From Propionibacteriaceae bacterium (GTDB lineage Bacteria > Actinomycetota > Actinomycetes > Propionibacteriales > Propionibacteriaceae): a DNA stretch of 64,000 nucleotides. The notes beneath the pieces are model-generated. The model was not told the origin of the DNA. It ran no database searches and saw nothing but the letters and a program-made list of their open reading frames with translations. The position numbers and the translations under genes were made by a program. This document shows positions 9,137 through 17,618 of this stretch, piece by piece. The stretch is from assembly GCA_031261455.1 (NCBI GenBank), contig JAISJP010000012.1:1-64000 (forward strand), read 5' to 3'. Every line of letters begins with the position of its first letter. The stretch's first letter is position 1.

Positions 9137-10086
9137 TGTTCATTTGTAAGTCAAGGGCGCGAGTCCTAGCCGTGGCACTCGGCGTCACCATGTTGCTGTC
9201 AACCACTGCGTGTTTTGATGAGGAAGCACCCAAAGACAAGCCGCAGGTTGTGGCGGCGATCTATCCGCTGGCGTTCGTGGCCGAGCGGGTGGCGGGCAGC
9301 TACGCTGACGTGACCACGCTCGTCCCCCCCGGCGTCGAGCCACACGAATATGAACTGACGGCGGCTCAGATCGCATCCCTGTCCACCGCCGACATCGTCA
9401 TTTATCAGTTGGGAATCTCCCCGGCCCTTGATGCTGCGATTGAGCAGAACCCGCCCAAGTCGCTGGTCGAGACCGGCTCGCTGGTCGCGCTGCTGCCCGC
9501 CGATCCTGAGGAGGAACCCGGTTGGGGCGAGGGCACCGACAACCCGTCAAACCCCCTTGACGGCGGCTTTGACCCGCACACCTGGCTCAACCCGTCCAAC
9601 ATGAGCATCTTCGCCACCGTGTTTGCCGACAAACTCGTGGCCGCAGACCCCATCCACAAGCAGGAGATTGGGGGAGCGGCGGAGACCTTGCAGCGGGAGT
9701 TGTCGCAGCTCAGCCAAGAGTTCCGCACCGGCCTGACAACATGCGAGCGCCGCGAGTTCGTCACCAGCCACGCCGCTTTCGCCTACCTGGCCATCGCCTA
9801 CGACCTGAAACAGATTGCCATCGCGGGCATCTCGCCTGAAGACGAGCCCAGCCCCGCGCAGCTTGCCGAGGTCGCCACATTGGCTAGCCAGGCGGGGATC
9901 ACCACCGTCTTCTACGAGTCCCTAGTCTCGCCCGAGTACGCCAACATGCTGGCAACCGAGCTGGGCCTGAAAACCGATGTCCTAGACCCGCTGGAGTCCA
10001 TCACCGACGAGTCCCTAGGCGCCGACTACCTCGCCGTGATGCGCTCCAACCTAGAAGCCCTCAAGGCGGCCAACGGATGCCGCTAG
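9136..10086 (+). CDS. znuA: Zinc ABC transporter substrate-binding lipoprotein
   Basis: Captures zinc outside the membrane and delivers it to ZnuB. About 316 residues. The signal sequence (basic KSRAR, then VLAVALGVTMLLSTTA) ends at a lipobox-like Cys26. The cluster A-I metal ligands are visible: His in PPGVEPHEYEL, His in DPHTWLNP, His in TSHAAFAYLA, and an acidic residue late in the chain. An acidic loop (DPEEEPGWGEGTD) replaces the His-rich loop of many ZnuA proteins. I chose the ATG at 9136 because it sits 7 bases after the -10 box; an ATG at 9127 lies inside the -10. Its stop overlaps znuC by 10 bases. Confidence 0.92.
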   Translation: MFICKSRARVLAVALGVTMLLSTTACFDEEAPKDKPQVVAAIYPLAFVAERVAGSYADVTTLVPPGVEPHEYELTAAQIASLSTADIVIYQLGISPALDAAIEQNPPKSLVETGSLVALLPADPEEEPGWGEGTDNPSNPLDGGFDPHTWLNPSNMSIFATVFADKLVAADPIHKQEIGGAAETLQRELSQLSQEFRTGLTTCERREFVTSHAAFAYLAIAYDLKQIAIAGISPEDEPSPAQLAEVATLASQAGITTVFYESLVSPEYANMLATELGLKTDVLDPLESITDESLGADYLAVMRSNLEALKAANGCR

Positions 10087-10871
10087 ACACAACGTCTCTG
10101 GTTGTTGAAGCAACAGATCTGCGAGTGAGCTTCACGGGCGAAGAGATTCTGCACGGTGTCGATCTGAGCGTGACATCGGGACAGACGGTAGCGCTGTTGG
10201 GTGGCAACGGTTCGGGCAAGACGACGCTACTGCGCTCGGTGTTAGGTCTGCTGCCGCACGACTCTGGCGAGGTGCGTCTGTTCGGCTCCCCACTGGGCAG
10301 TTTCAAAGCTTGGGAGCGCATCGGCTACATCCCGCAACGCTCTGCCCTGCAGATCACCAAAGCGACGGTGGGCGAGATCGTCACCTCGGGACGTCTGGCC
10401 CGACGCAAAATGCTGCGCCCCGCCACCAAAGCCGACACGCAGGTCATCAAGCGAGCCATCTCGCAGGTGCGTCTAGACGCCCTGGTGCATGCCGAGATGG
10501 GTGAGCTTTCCGGCGGACAGCGGCAACGCGCCATCATCGCCCGCGCTCTGGCTGGCGAGCCAGATCTGCTGCTGCTCGACGAGCCGTTGGCTGGCCTCGA
10601 CACTACGTCTCAAGATGCGCTGGCGAAGATTCTTGCCGACCTGAAGGCCCAAGGCCTGACCATCCTCGTAGTCCTGCACGAGTTTGGTCCGGTGGAGCCG
10701 CTGATCGACACCTCGGTAGTGCTGCGCGAAGGCAACGTCATCTACGCTGGCCCGCTGCGTTCCGGCCCCGAGTTCGGTCACGCCCACCCCGAAGACGACG
10801 ACAGCTTGCACCGCCAGTACGCGCTCGTGCCCGCGTTGCCTGCGCCCATCTCGGGAGGCATCCATGCTTGA
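10077..10871 (+). CDS. znuC: Zinc ABC transporter ATP-binding protein
   Basis: Drives zinc import with ZnuA and ZnuB on the inner face of the membrane. 264 residues: Walker A GGNGSGKTT near 42-50, signature LSGGQRQRAIIARAL, Walker B DLLLLDEPLAGLD, and an H-loop His in VLHEFGP. A C-terminal extension (about 230-264) contains HAHPEDDDSLH, which may bind metal. The ATG overlaps the znuA stop and the gene end overlaps znuB (ATGCTTGA), so translation is coupled. Confidence 0.95.
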   Translation: MPLDTTSLVVEATDLRVSFTGEEILHGVDLSVTSGQTVALLGGNGSGKTTLLRSVLGLLPHDSGEVRLFGSPLGSFKAWERIGYIPQRSALQITKATVGEIVTSGRLARRKMLRPATKADTQVIKRAISQVRLDALVHAEMGELSGGQRQRAIIARALAGEPDLLLLDEPLAGLDTTSQDALAKILADLKAQGLTILVVLHEFGPVEPLIDTSVVLREGNVIYAGPLRSGPEFGHAHPEDDDSLHRQYALVPALPAPISGGIHA

Positions 10872-11844
10872 GATATTGTCTTACTCATTTGTGCAGCGTG
10901 CCCTCGTCGCTGCGGTGCTGTCCGGCGCTCTTTGCCCGGCGGTCGGCAGTTACATCGTGCAGCGTCGGCTGTCACTATTGGGCGACGGCCTGGGGCACAT
11001 CGCCGTCGCCGGGGTCGGCCTAGCGCTGCTCACCAACACCGCGCCCCTGCCCGTCGCCATCCTGGTGTGCGTCGCCGGAGCGGTGCTGATCGAACTATTG
11101 CGGTCCAGTGGCCGCGCCTCTGCTGACGTCGGCTTGGCTATCCTGTTCTATGGGGGGCTAGCAGGAGGCGTGATGCTCGCCGGTCTTGCCGGTCGCGGGA
11201 CGTCCGCCCTGTCCAGTTACCTGTTTGGCTCTCTGACTACGGTAAGCGCTTCGGACCTGTACCTCATCGGAGGCTTGGCGACGGTGGTAGTCGCGCTGTC
11301 CCTGCTGTTGGAACCGCAGCTTTTCGCGGTCTGCGCCGACGAAGAGTACGCCCGCACGCAGGGCCTGCCGGTGAAGGCGCTCAACATGCTGATCGTGGTG
11401 ATGGCAGCACTGACAGTCAGCCTGTCTCTGCGCACCGTCGGTGTGCTGCTGGTGAGCGCACTGATGGTCATCCCCGTCGCTGCCGCGTCCAATATAGCCA
11501 CCGGATTCAAAGCCAGCATGGTGCTATCGGTCGCTTTTGGCATCGCCGTCTCATTCGGCGGCACGGTTGCATCGGTGGCGTTCAACACCCCGTCCGGTGC
11601 CACAATCGTGCTGCTGGCAATCGCATTTTTCCTAATCAGCGCCCTATTCACCCTGCGAAAACGTCGCATCATCACGGACGCCCCGGTAGAGTCGGAACAT
11701 CACCGGGCAACTGACGCCGTCGTCCCCCCTGAAACCATCGAAACAACAGAAGAACCCACGGCCATCCTGCACGGAGATCACGTTGACTACGTGCACCACG
11801 GCCACCGTCACGCCCCGCACGGAGATCACTATGACGAACACTGA
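10864..11844 (+). CDS. znuB: Zinc ABC transporter permease with His-rich tail
   Basis: Membrane channel of the zinc importer, ABC-3 family. 326 residues with about eight membrane segments from residue 8 to about 268; family hallmarks include RRLSLLGDGLGHIAVAGVG near the N-terminus and the coupling region around EEYARTQGLPVKALN. The last ~25 residues are an unusual histidine/aspartate tail (HGDHVDYVHHGHRHAPHGD...), probably cytosolic, which could sense or buffer zinc. The gene overlaps znuC upstream by 8 bases and zur downstream by 14. Confidence 0.94.
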   Translation: MLEILSYSFVQRALVAAVLSGALCPAVGSYIVQRRLSLLGDGLGHIAVAGVGLALLTNTAPLPVAILVCVAGAVLIELLRSSGRASADVGLAILFYGGLAGGVMLAGLAGRGTSALSSYLFGSLTTVSASDLYLIGGLATVVVALSLLLEPQLFAVCADEEYARTQGLPVKALNMLIVVMAALTVSLSLRTVGVLLVSALMVIPVAAASNIATGFKASMVLSVAFGIAVSFGGTVASVAFNTPSGATIVLLAIAFFLISALFTLRKRRIITDAPVESEHHRATDAVVPPETIETTEEPTAILHGDHVDYVHHGHRHAPHGDHYDEH

Positions 11845-12241
11845 CAACATCGCAACAGATCAAAGCTCCAGAAACACCCGGCAACGCGCCCAAGTGTGGG
11901 ACGCCATACGTGCCTGCACCGGATTCGTCACCGCGCAACAACTGCACCAGCAACTAGCGGATCGCGGCACTCAACTGGGTCTGTCCACGGTCTATCGCAA
12001 TCTGTCAGCGTTGGCAACCACGGGTGACGTCGACGCTGTCCGCAACACTTCCGGCGAGATGACCTACCGCGTCTGCACCCCCGTCCATCACCACCACCTG
12101 ATCTGTCGCCAATGTGGACGCACTGTCGAGATCGCCGCCCCATCCCTAGAACGCTGGGCCAGTGACGTTGCCAGAAAACACGGCTTCTCCGACATAGAAC
12201 ACACCCTAGAAGTCTCCGGAATCTGCCCCAACTGTCGCTGA
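11831..12241 (+). CDS. zur: Zinc uptake regulator, Fur family
   Basis: Represses zinc uptake genes when zinc is replete. 136 residues with the Fur layout: winged helix (RAQVWDAIRACTGFVTAQQLHQQL, recognition helix around GLSTVYRNLSAL) and a C-terminal dimer domain with the metal site HHHHLICRQCG and a second Cys pair CPNC at the very end (structural zinc). I chose the ATG at 11831, inside the end of znuB, rather than an upstream in-frame ATG at 11783 that would add 16 non-family residues. Its likely target is the box at 9122-9136, giving an autoregulated operon. The specificity (zinc rather than iron or manganese) is inferred from the operon. Confidence 0.9.
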   Translation: MTNTDNIATDQSSRNTRQRAQVWDAIRACTGFVTAQQLHQQLADRGTQLGLSTVYRNLSALATTGDVDAVRNTSGEMTYRVCTPVHHHHLICRQCGRTVEIAAPSLERWASDVARKHGFSDIEHTLEVSGICPNCR

Positions 12242-13525
12242 CTACCGCTTGGGCTCCCCGTAGCCGATAGACGGCGGTCCAAACACGGCCTCCAACTTGG
12301 GCGGGAACTGATTGGTCACCAACCGCAGCTTGATCTGGTGGTTCTTCATGATCAGGGCGGTCACGATAACCAAGGCGATACCCACGCAGATGGCGCCAAA
12401 AAGCACGGTGGAGTAGGGCCCAACGGCGTCCCCAAGCCAACCGACCGTGGGCGAGACAACCGGCGCGATGCCAGTCAACGTGATGCCCCACACGGCGAGC
12501 ACCCGCCCACGGAACTCGGGCGCGGTGTGCGTCTGCAATAGGGCGTTGGCCCCAAGCAAACTCATAATGACGGCGAATCCGATGGGCACTTGCAGCCCGG
12601 CGAACAGCCAGTAGCTGGGCGAGAACGCCGCAACGGCTGAGAAGACGGTGTAAACGCCCATGCCGAGCAGGATGAAGCGGATGCGGAACCCGCCGACCCA
12701 CGCGGACGTCATCGCGGCGAGTACCGCGCCGATGCCCATCATCGAGCCGAGGATGCCGTACTCGCCAGACCCGCGTCCGAACTCTTGCGTCGCCATCACG
12801 GCGTTGCTGATGATGAAGTTGAACCCAAACCCGCCAACGGCCAGTCCGATAAACACCAAAACCATCAGATCAGGACGCCTGGCCAAGTATCTGAATCCGC
12901 CAATAATGGACGCCTGTTCACGGGTCTGCACCGGTGCCGGTTCGAGCAGTTTCTTGTCCAACGCCAGCAGCGCGACAATCATGGTGATGAAACTCAGCGC
13001 GTCCACAGCGAACACCACGCCGGTGTCGAACACGGCGATGACTACGCCAGCAATGCCAGGGCCAAGCGCACGGGCAGCGTTGAACGACGCCGAGTTCAGC
13101 GAGATCGCATTGGGTAGTTTCTGGTTGCCGACAATCTCAGACACAAACGCCGCCCGCGCCGGTTGATCGAACGCACCCGCCGCCCCGTCAATGAACGCGA
13201 ACATGTAAACGTGCCAAAGCTGTACATTGCCGGTGAACACTAGGGTGGACAGAATGATGGCGTCCAGCCCCATCACCACCTGCCCGGCCAGCATGATCTT
13301 GTACTTCGGGAACCGGTCAGCGAGCGATCCGGCGAGCGGTGCCAGCACCAGTGACGGCAAGAACATGAACGAGTTGACCGCCCCGAGCGCGGTGGACGAC
13401 TGGTCCGTGAGCACCATCAACACCAGCCAAGATTGCCCGGTGCGCGCCATCCACGAGCCGATGTTTGACGCAGTCACGCCCACAAAGTAGGTGCGGAAGT
13501 TGGCGATCGAGAGCGAAGAGAACAT
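12242..13525 (-). CDS. MFS transporter, DHA3/EntS-like exporter
   Basis: 427 residues with about twelve membrane helices. It opens with FSSLSIANFRTYFVGVTASNIGSWM, typical of the MFS_3 (enterobactin-exporter-like) group, and has the loop motif GSLADRFPKYKIML between helices 2 and 3 (the G-x-x-x-D-R-x-x-R/K signature). Substrate unknown; relatives export siderophores or drugs. It is convergent with zur, and the two stop codons touch. No regulator gene is adjacent. Confidence 0.88.
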   Translation of the reverse strand: MFSSLSIANFRTYFVGVTASNIGSWMARTGQSWLVLMVLTDQSSTALGAVNSFMFLPSLVLAPLAGSLADRFPKYKIMLAGQVVMGLDAIILSTLVFTGNVQLWHVYMFAFIDGAAGAFDQPARAAFVSEIVGNQKLPNAISLNSASFNAARALGPGIAGVVIAVFDTGVVFAVDALSFITMIVALLALDKKLLEPAPVQTREQASIIGGFRYLARRPDLMVLVFIGLAVGGFGFNFIISNAVMATQEFGRGSGEYGILGSMMGIGAVLAAMTSAWVGGFRIRFILLGMGVYTVFSAVAAFSPSYWLFAGLQVPIGFAVIMSLLGANALLQTHTAPEFRGRVLAVWGITLTGIAPVVSPTVGWLGDAVGPYSTVLFGAICVGIALVIVTALIMKNHQIKLRLVTNQFPPKLEAVFGPPSIGYGEPKR

Positions 13526-13760
13526 AACTACAAAATCAACCAGCGGCTCAAAAGGGATCGAAGACCGGAAACCTCCTAAATAATCCTACTCGTTGTCGGC
13601 GCTGCCATTCTCAGATTTGTGCCGACGGTGGACGCTTTCGTCACCGGTTAGAAACCCAGGCACAAGGGACGCTACGCTAGTAGTTAGGCCGTCTCTTGGA
13701 CGAGACCCAACGGATCCAGACACCAGAGGGCATCAACCAAGGGGCGGTCTTTCTTTGTCT

Positions 13761-15266
13761 TTATGGACAGCCGACTTCGGGGCTGCATGTTAGGCGCGTG
13801 GTGCCGTCGAACCAGATGGCGTGGGCGTAGGCGAGGTCGACGGGGGAGTAATCCTGCGCCATGGTGCGCCACTCGTCTAGGGAGTGGGGGCCGGTTTGCG
13901 CGGCCCAAGCGCGCAGGAACTCGAAGAACGCGTCGTCGCCCATCAGTTGGCGGGTGGCGTGGATCGCCATCGCTCCACCGTCGTAGACGTGACCGGAGAA
14001 CGTGGCGGGGTCCGGACCGGGATCGGATAGGGGTGCCGCCCAGAAGCCGGGGGACGTGTCGGCGATCTGCTCGTAGAACCACGCATCGGCCGCCGCCTTG
14101 GTCATGCCGGGCGCAAGGTACTCCTCCATGTAGGTCGCCATACCTTCGTTGATGACGATGTCGTGCCACCCGGCGAGGGTGATGGTGTCGCCAAACCAGA
14201 AGTGGGAGATTTCGTGCGCCAACACCTCGTCCCAACCGCCGTCGCGGGCGCAGGACGGGTCGTAGACGGGGCGTCCCCACGTCTCCAGTGCGCCCCAACT
14301 TGTGGACATCGGGGGCAGGATCCCGCCGAGCGTGTTGGGCGGATATTCACCAAGATACGTGGTCAGGTGGTCGGCGGCGGCGATTGAGCGGCGCAGATAG
14401 GCCAGTGCGCCCTCGGTGCCGTCCGAGCCGAACGATGCACCATTGTCAGACGCGGCAGCGAAGTACTGCACGCTCTTGCCGCCGATCTCAACGGTGTCCT
14501 TGTCGATTGTGTACTGACCGACGGCGAGCGGCACGGCATAGGTGACGGTGGGAGCGTCGATCGCGTAGATCCACAGGTCCCAACTTTCGCCGTACTGGGT
14601 GTCCACCCAAGTGCCTGCCGAGATGGCCTCGACGTCATGGGGGACGGTGGCCTTGATGCTGTATGTGGCCGGGTCGCTGGGGTGGTCGTTGCAGGGGAAC
14701 CAGACCGCGCAACTGTGGGGTTCTTCGGCGATTAGAACCTCGCCGACACGCAGATATACTCCTTGGTCAAGCCCATAGGGCATGTCTTCAAGCTCTCCGT
14801 TGTACTCCACGCTGACGCGGTACTCCTGGTACGGCGTGGCTGGCTGCGGCAGCGTAAGCCTCAAGTCCAGGCCGTTGTGAGTGAAATCGACGTCCCCACC
14901 ATCGAACGTGACCGTGGTCACACTCTGTGCCAAGTCCAGATGCAACTCTTCCAACGGCCCGAGTGCCTCAACAGTGAGTACTGTCGTCCCCCAAATGAAG
15001 TGCGAAACCGGGTCCACCTCCACGCTGATGTCGTAGTGCGTCACTTGGTACCCGGTGCCCCCAGCCTCTGGCGTATACGGATCGCCGATCCCATCCACCC
15101 CGCTGGCATCCTCCGACCAAACCGTCGTCGGCGACTCATCAGGCGCAGGCCGGTTTTCCATCCGAAACCACTCCGAGCGAAACAGCATCACCGCACCCAC
15201 CGCTATCGCGGCCACAGCAACCAGCGTCACCCCCGCCACCCAAACATAAGCGCGCTTCGCTGCCAT
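13761..15266 (-). CDS. Membrane-anchored M1-family metallopeptidase
   Basis: 501 residues. One N-terminal membrane anchor (about 7-29) is followed by an extracellular peptidase. The zinc motif HEISH (351-355) is followed after exactly 18 residues by Glu374 (INEG), the M1 gluzincin pattern. The exopeptidase motif GAMEN of classic aminopeptidases is altered to GALET (326-330). A Tyr for transition-state binding may be in GHVYDGGAMA. At about 500 residues it lacks the large C-terminal helical domain of PepN, like short M1 enzymes of Actinobacteria. SD-like AGGGAGGGG precedes the ATG. 235 bases without a recognisable gene separate it from the MFS gene. Confidence 0.88.
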   Translation of the reverse strand: MAAKRAYVWVAGVTLVAVAAIAVGAVMLFRSEWFRMENRPAPDESPTTVWSEDASGVDGIGDPYTPEAGGTGYQVTHYDISVEVDPVSHFIWGTTVLTVEALGPLEELHLDLAQSVTTVTFDGGDVDFTHNGLDLRLTLPQPATPYQEYRVSVEYNGELEDMPYGLDQGVYLRVGEVLIAEEPHSCAVWFPCNDHPSDPATYSIKATVPHDVEAISAGTWVDTQYGESWDLWIYAIDAPTVTYAVPLAVGQYTIDKDTVEIGGKSVQYFAAASDNGASFGSDGTEGALAYLRRSIAAADHLTTYLGEYPPNTLGGILPPMSTSWGALETWGRPVYDPSCARDGGWDEVLAHEISHFWFGDTITLAGWHDIVINEGMATYMEEYLAPGMTKAAADAWFYEQIADTSPGFWAAPLSDPGPDPATFSGHVYDGGAMAIHATRQLMGDDAFFEFLRAWAAQTGPHSLDEWRTMAQDYSPVDLAYAHAIWFDGTTRLTCSPEVGCP

Positions 15267-15472
15267 CGTGAGGTAACCCCTCCCTGCCCGCTATCTTCAG
15301 GTGGTCAACGCAACGCCAAGCGGCACTCGTACATACCAGTCTAGTTTGGAATAGGTGCTTCTGCGCTCAAAGTCGGCAACTGGGGTCACGCCAAAACCAA
15401 CTCGCTACAGCATTCCTCGCCGGGTGTGTCCGAACTCAGGGTGCGTCCGGACATAAGATTGGGCAACTCCGG

Positions 15473-16210
15473 TTACGCGCGATCCACGAAGGGCAGGGAG
15501 CGCAGGGAGTGCTCCAAGTGCCAGTTGGTGAAGGCGGCTACTATGCCGCTGACTTCGGCGCAGACTGGCTCGGGGGCATCGGCGGTGCGCTGCCACTCTC
15601 CCGCTAGCAGCAGCCCCATCAGATACCACGCACCCTCGCTGGGACGCACGGAACCGGACGGGCGGCAGTCTGCGCAGACCGCTCCGCCGCCGCTGGGGGA
15701 GAACCACTCGCGCGGGTTGCCGCAGCGCCAGCACTCGCCTAGATGGGGGGCGTAACCGGCGATGGACAGGGCGCGCAGCAGGTACGAGTCGAGGATCATC
15801 GTTGCTGGACGGGGACCATCGCTGGTGCCTGTGGCTAGGGCGTTTAGCGCGCCGAGCAGCAGGTGATACTGCTGCAGCGCCGGTTCGTTCTCTTCGCTGA
15901 CTAAGCGGTCGCAAGTCTCCAGCATCACCTCGCCGACAGTGAATGACGGGTAGTTTGCGGCCAACGCGTCACCAAATAGGTGCAGCGCCTGCGCCTGAGC
16001 TACCACGTCGAGCGCGTGGCCTTTCGCCAACTGAATGTCGATGTGTGCGAACGGTTCCAGGCGGGCACCGAACTTGCTGGAAGTCCGTCGCACCCCCCGC
16101 GCCACGGCCCGCACCTTGCCGTGCTCGCGGGTCAGCATCGTGATGATGCGGTCGGCCTCCCCGAGTTTGTGAGTGCGCAACACCACGGCCTGGTCGCGGT
16201 AAGTTGGCAT
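15473..16210 (-). CDS. recO: DNA repair protein RecO
   Basis: Recombination mediator that helps load RecA on SSB-coated single-stranded DNA in the RecFOR pathway. 245 residues: N-terminal OB fold beginning YRDQAVVLRTHKLGEADRI, the conserved GKVRAVARGVRR segment, then a helical domain with a four-cysteine zinc site (CWRCG...CADC, about residues 160-185). The start is preceded on the minus strand by CACAAT and 6 bases, resembling the leaderless pattern. It diverges from uppS, its usual actinobacterial neighbour. Confidence 0.93.
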   Translation of the reverse strand: MPTYRDQAVVLRTHKLGEADRIITMLTREHGKVRAVARGVRRTSSKFGARLEPFAHIDIQLAKGHALDVVAQAQALHLFGDALAANYPSFTVGEVMLETCDRLVSEENEPALQQYHLLLGALNALATGTSDGPRPATMILDSYLLRALSIAGYAPHLGECWRCGNPREWFSPSGGGAVCADCRPSGSVRPSEGAWYLMGLLLAGEWQRTADAPEPVCAEVSGIVAAFTNWHLEHSLRSLPFVDRA

Positions 16211-16328
16211 ACCTCAATTGTGCCCGCCCGCGCCGACAAATGGGCACCTGCGCGCGTCCGGCGTGCCACGAGTCGAGTTGTCGTGGGGCCAACGGTCTCC
16301 CATGCCACCAGCCTGCGGGTGCGCCAAC

Positions 16329-16334
16329 TAGACT
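16329..16334 (+). promoter_or_regulatory. -10 box TAGACT, leaderless uppS
   Basis: TAGACT is followed by 6 bases and the ATG at 16341; there is no Shine-Dalgarno sequence between them. Confidence 0.6.
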
Positions 16335-16340
16335 GGTGTC

Positions 16341-17102
16341 ATGGTAGCCAAACGTCCGCCCACTCCCCACACAAGCGGTGCCGTTGCGCCCAAGTTGGAC
16401 GCAGGGGCAGTCCCAAAGCACGTCGCCATTGTGATGGACGGCAACGGACGCTGGGCGAAGAACCAAGGCCTGCCGCGCACTCGCGGGCACGAAGCAGGCG
16501 AGGCGGTGCTGTTCGACGTCATTGAGGGTGCCATCGAGGTGGGAGTGCGCTACCTCAGCGTCTACGCATTTTCGACCGAGAACTGGAAGCGCAGCCCCGA
16601 AGAGGTGCGGTTCCTGATGGGCTACTCACGCGACGTTATCCACCGCCGTCGCGACGATCTGGACGCACTTGGCGTGCGGGTGCGTTGGGCCGGGCGTCGC
16701 CCCAGACTGTGGGCTTCAGTCATCAGTGAACTGGAGTCAGCCGAGAAGCAGACATGCCACAACACCACACTTGACTTGCAGTTTTGCATCAACTACGGCG
16801 GACGCGCGGAGATCGTGGACGCAACCCGCGCCATCGCCGAACAGGTGGCTGCAGGCAAACTGAAGCCGTCCGGAATCAGCGAACGCGTGTTTGCTGCGCA
16901 CCTCGACGAGCCGGACATGCCAGACGTTGATCTGTTCCTGCGCACTTCCGGCGAGCAGCGCATCTCCAACTTCCTGCTCTGGCAGAGCGCTTACGCCGAG
17001 TTCGTTTTCATCGACAAACTCTGGCCGGACGTCGACCGCCGCGACCTGTGGGCTGCCGTCGAGGCGTACGCGAACCGGGAGCGACGCTTCGGTTCCGCCT
17101 GA
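16341..17102 (+). CDS. uppS: Isoprenyl (undecaprenyl/decaprenyl) diphosphate synthase, cis-type
   Basis: Adds isopentenyl diphosphate in cis to make the polyprenyl diphosphate carrier for cell-wall synthesis. 253 residues. The pyrophosphate-binding Asp33 lies in [13 protein letters not shown]; other family blocks are [32 protein letters not shown] and the C-terminal [20 protein letters not shown] basic, Pro-rich N-terminal extension of about 25 residues precedes the catalytic domain. Final chain length cannot be read from sequence. Confidence 0.95.
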   Translation: MVAKRPPTPHTSGAVAPKLDAGAVPKHVAIVMDGNGRWAKNQGLPRTRGHEAGEAVLFDVIEGAIEVGVRYLSVYAFSTENWKRSPEEVRFLMGYSRDVIHRRRDDLDALGVRVRWAGRRPRLWASVISELESAEKQTCHNTTLDLQFCINYGGRAEIVDATRAIAEQVAAGKLKPSGISERVFAAHLDEPDMPDVDLFLRTSGEQRISNFLLWQSAYAEFVFIDKLWPDVDRRDLWAAVEAYANRERRFGSA

Positions 17103-17157
17103 GAGCGCGCAACGCCGCGTGTCGCCCCACCTGAACCGCTCCAAGTTGAGGAGCGGA

Positions 17158-17163
17158 TAGAAT
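17158..17163 (+). promoter_or_regulatory. -10 box TAGAAT of mscL
   Basis: TAGAAT is followed by 6 bases and a GTG at 17170. Transcription starting near 17170 would give either a leaderless message or, with the start at 17203, a 33-base leader containing AGGAAAGG. Confidence 0.5.
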
Positions 17164-17202
17164 TGGGTTGTGGATTTGGAACCGCTAGGAAAGGTCGCCA
17201 AC

Positions 17203-17613
17203 GTGCTCAAGGGCTTCAAGGATTTCATCGCGCGTGGCAATGTGGTCGACCTGTCGGTCGGCGTCATCATCGGCGCGGCGTTCACCGGCGTTGTCAATGC
17301 CGTTGTCACCGACCTGCTAAACCCGCTGATCGCGGGCATCTTCGGTCAACCCGACTTCTCAAAGATGTTCATTCTGAAACTCGGCAGTGGCGACGCCGCA
17401 CCGCAGATCATGTTCGGGTCGCTCATCACCGCCATCATCAACTTCCTGATCGTCGCCGTGGCGATCTACTTCTTCATCGTGGTCCCCATCAACAAACTCA
17501 AGGAACTTGGCACCAAACCTGAAGACGCCGAAGAGGACGCCGAAGCGGCTGCCGAGGAGACCCAAGTCGAACTCCTATCCGAGATCCGCGACCTGCTGAA
17601 AGACAAGCAGTAG
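17203..17613 (+). CDS. mscL: Large-conductance mechanosensitive channel
   Basis: Homopentameric membrane valve that opens on hypo-osmotic shock. 136 residues from this start: the amphipathic N-terminus LKGFKDFIARGN, first helix VVDLSVGVIIGAAFTGVVNAVV with the glycine-rich gate, a short extracellular loop, second helix ITAIINFLIVAVAIYFFIVV, and an acidic cytosolic tail ending in the helix VELLSEIRDLLKD. I chose the GTG at 17203: it matches the canonical M-L-K-G-F-K start and follows AGGAAAGG (17187-17194) by 8 bases. A GTG at 17170 would add 11 residues and is possible. Confidence 0.93.
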   Translation: MLKGFKDFIARGNVVDLSVGVIIGAAFTGVVNAVVTDLLNPLIAGIFGQPDFSKMFILKLGSGDAAPQIMFGSLITAIINFLIVAVAIYFFIVVPINKLKELGTKPEDAEEDAEAAAEETQVELLSEIRDLLKDKQ

Positions 17614-17618
17614 ATCGC

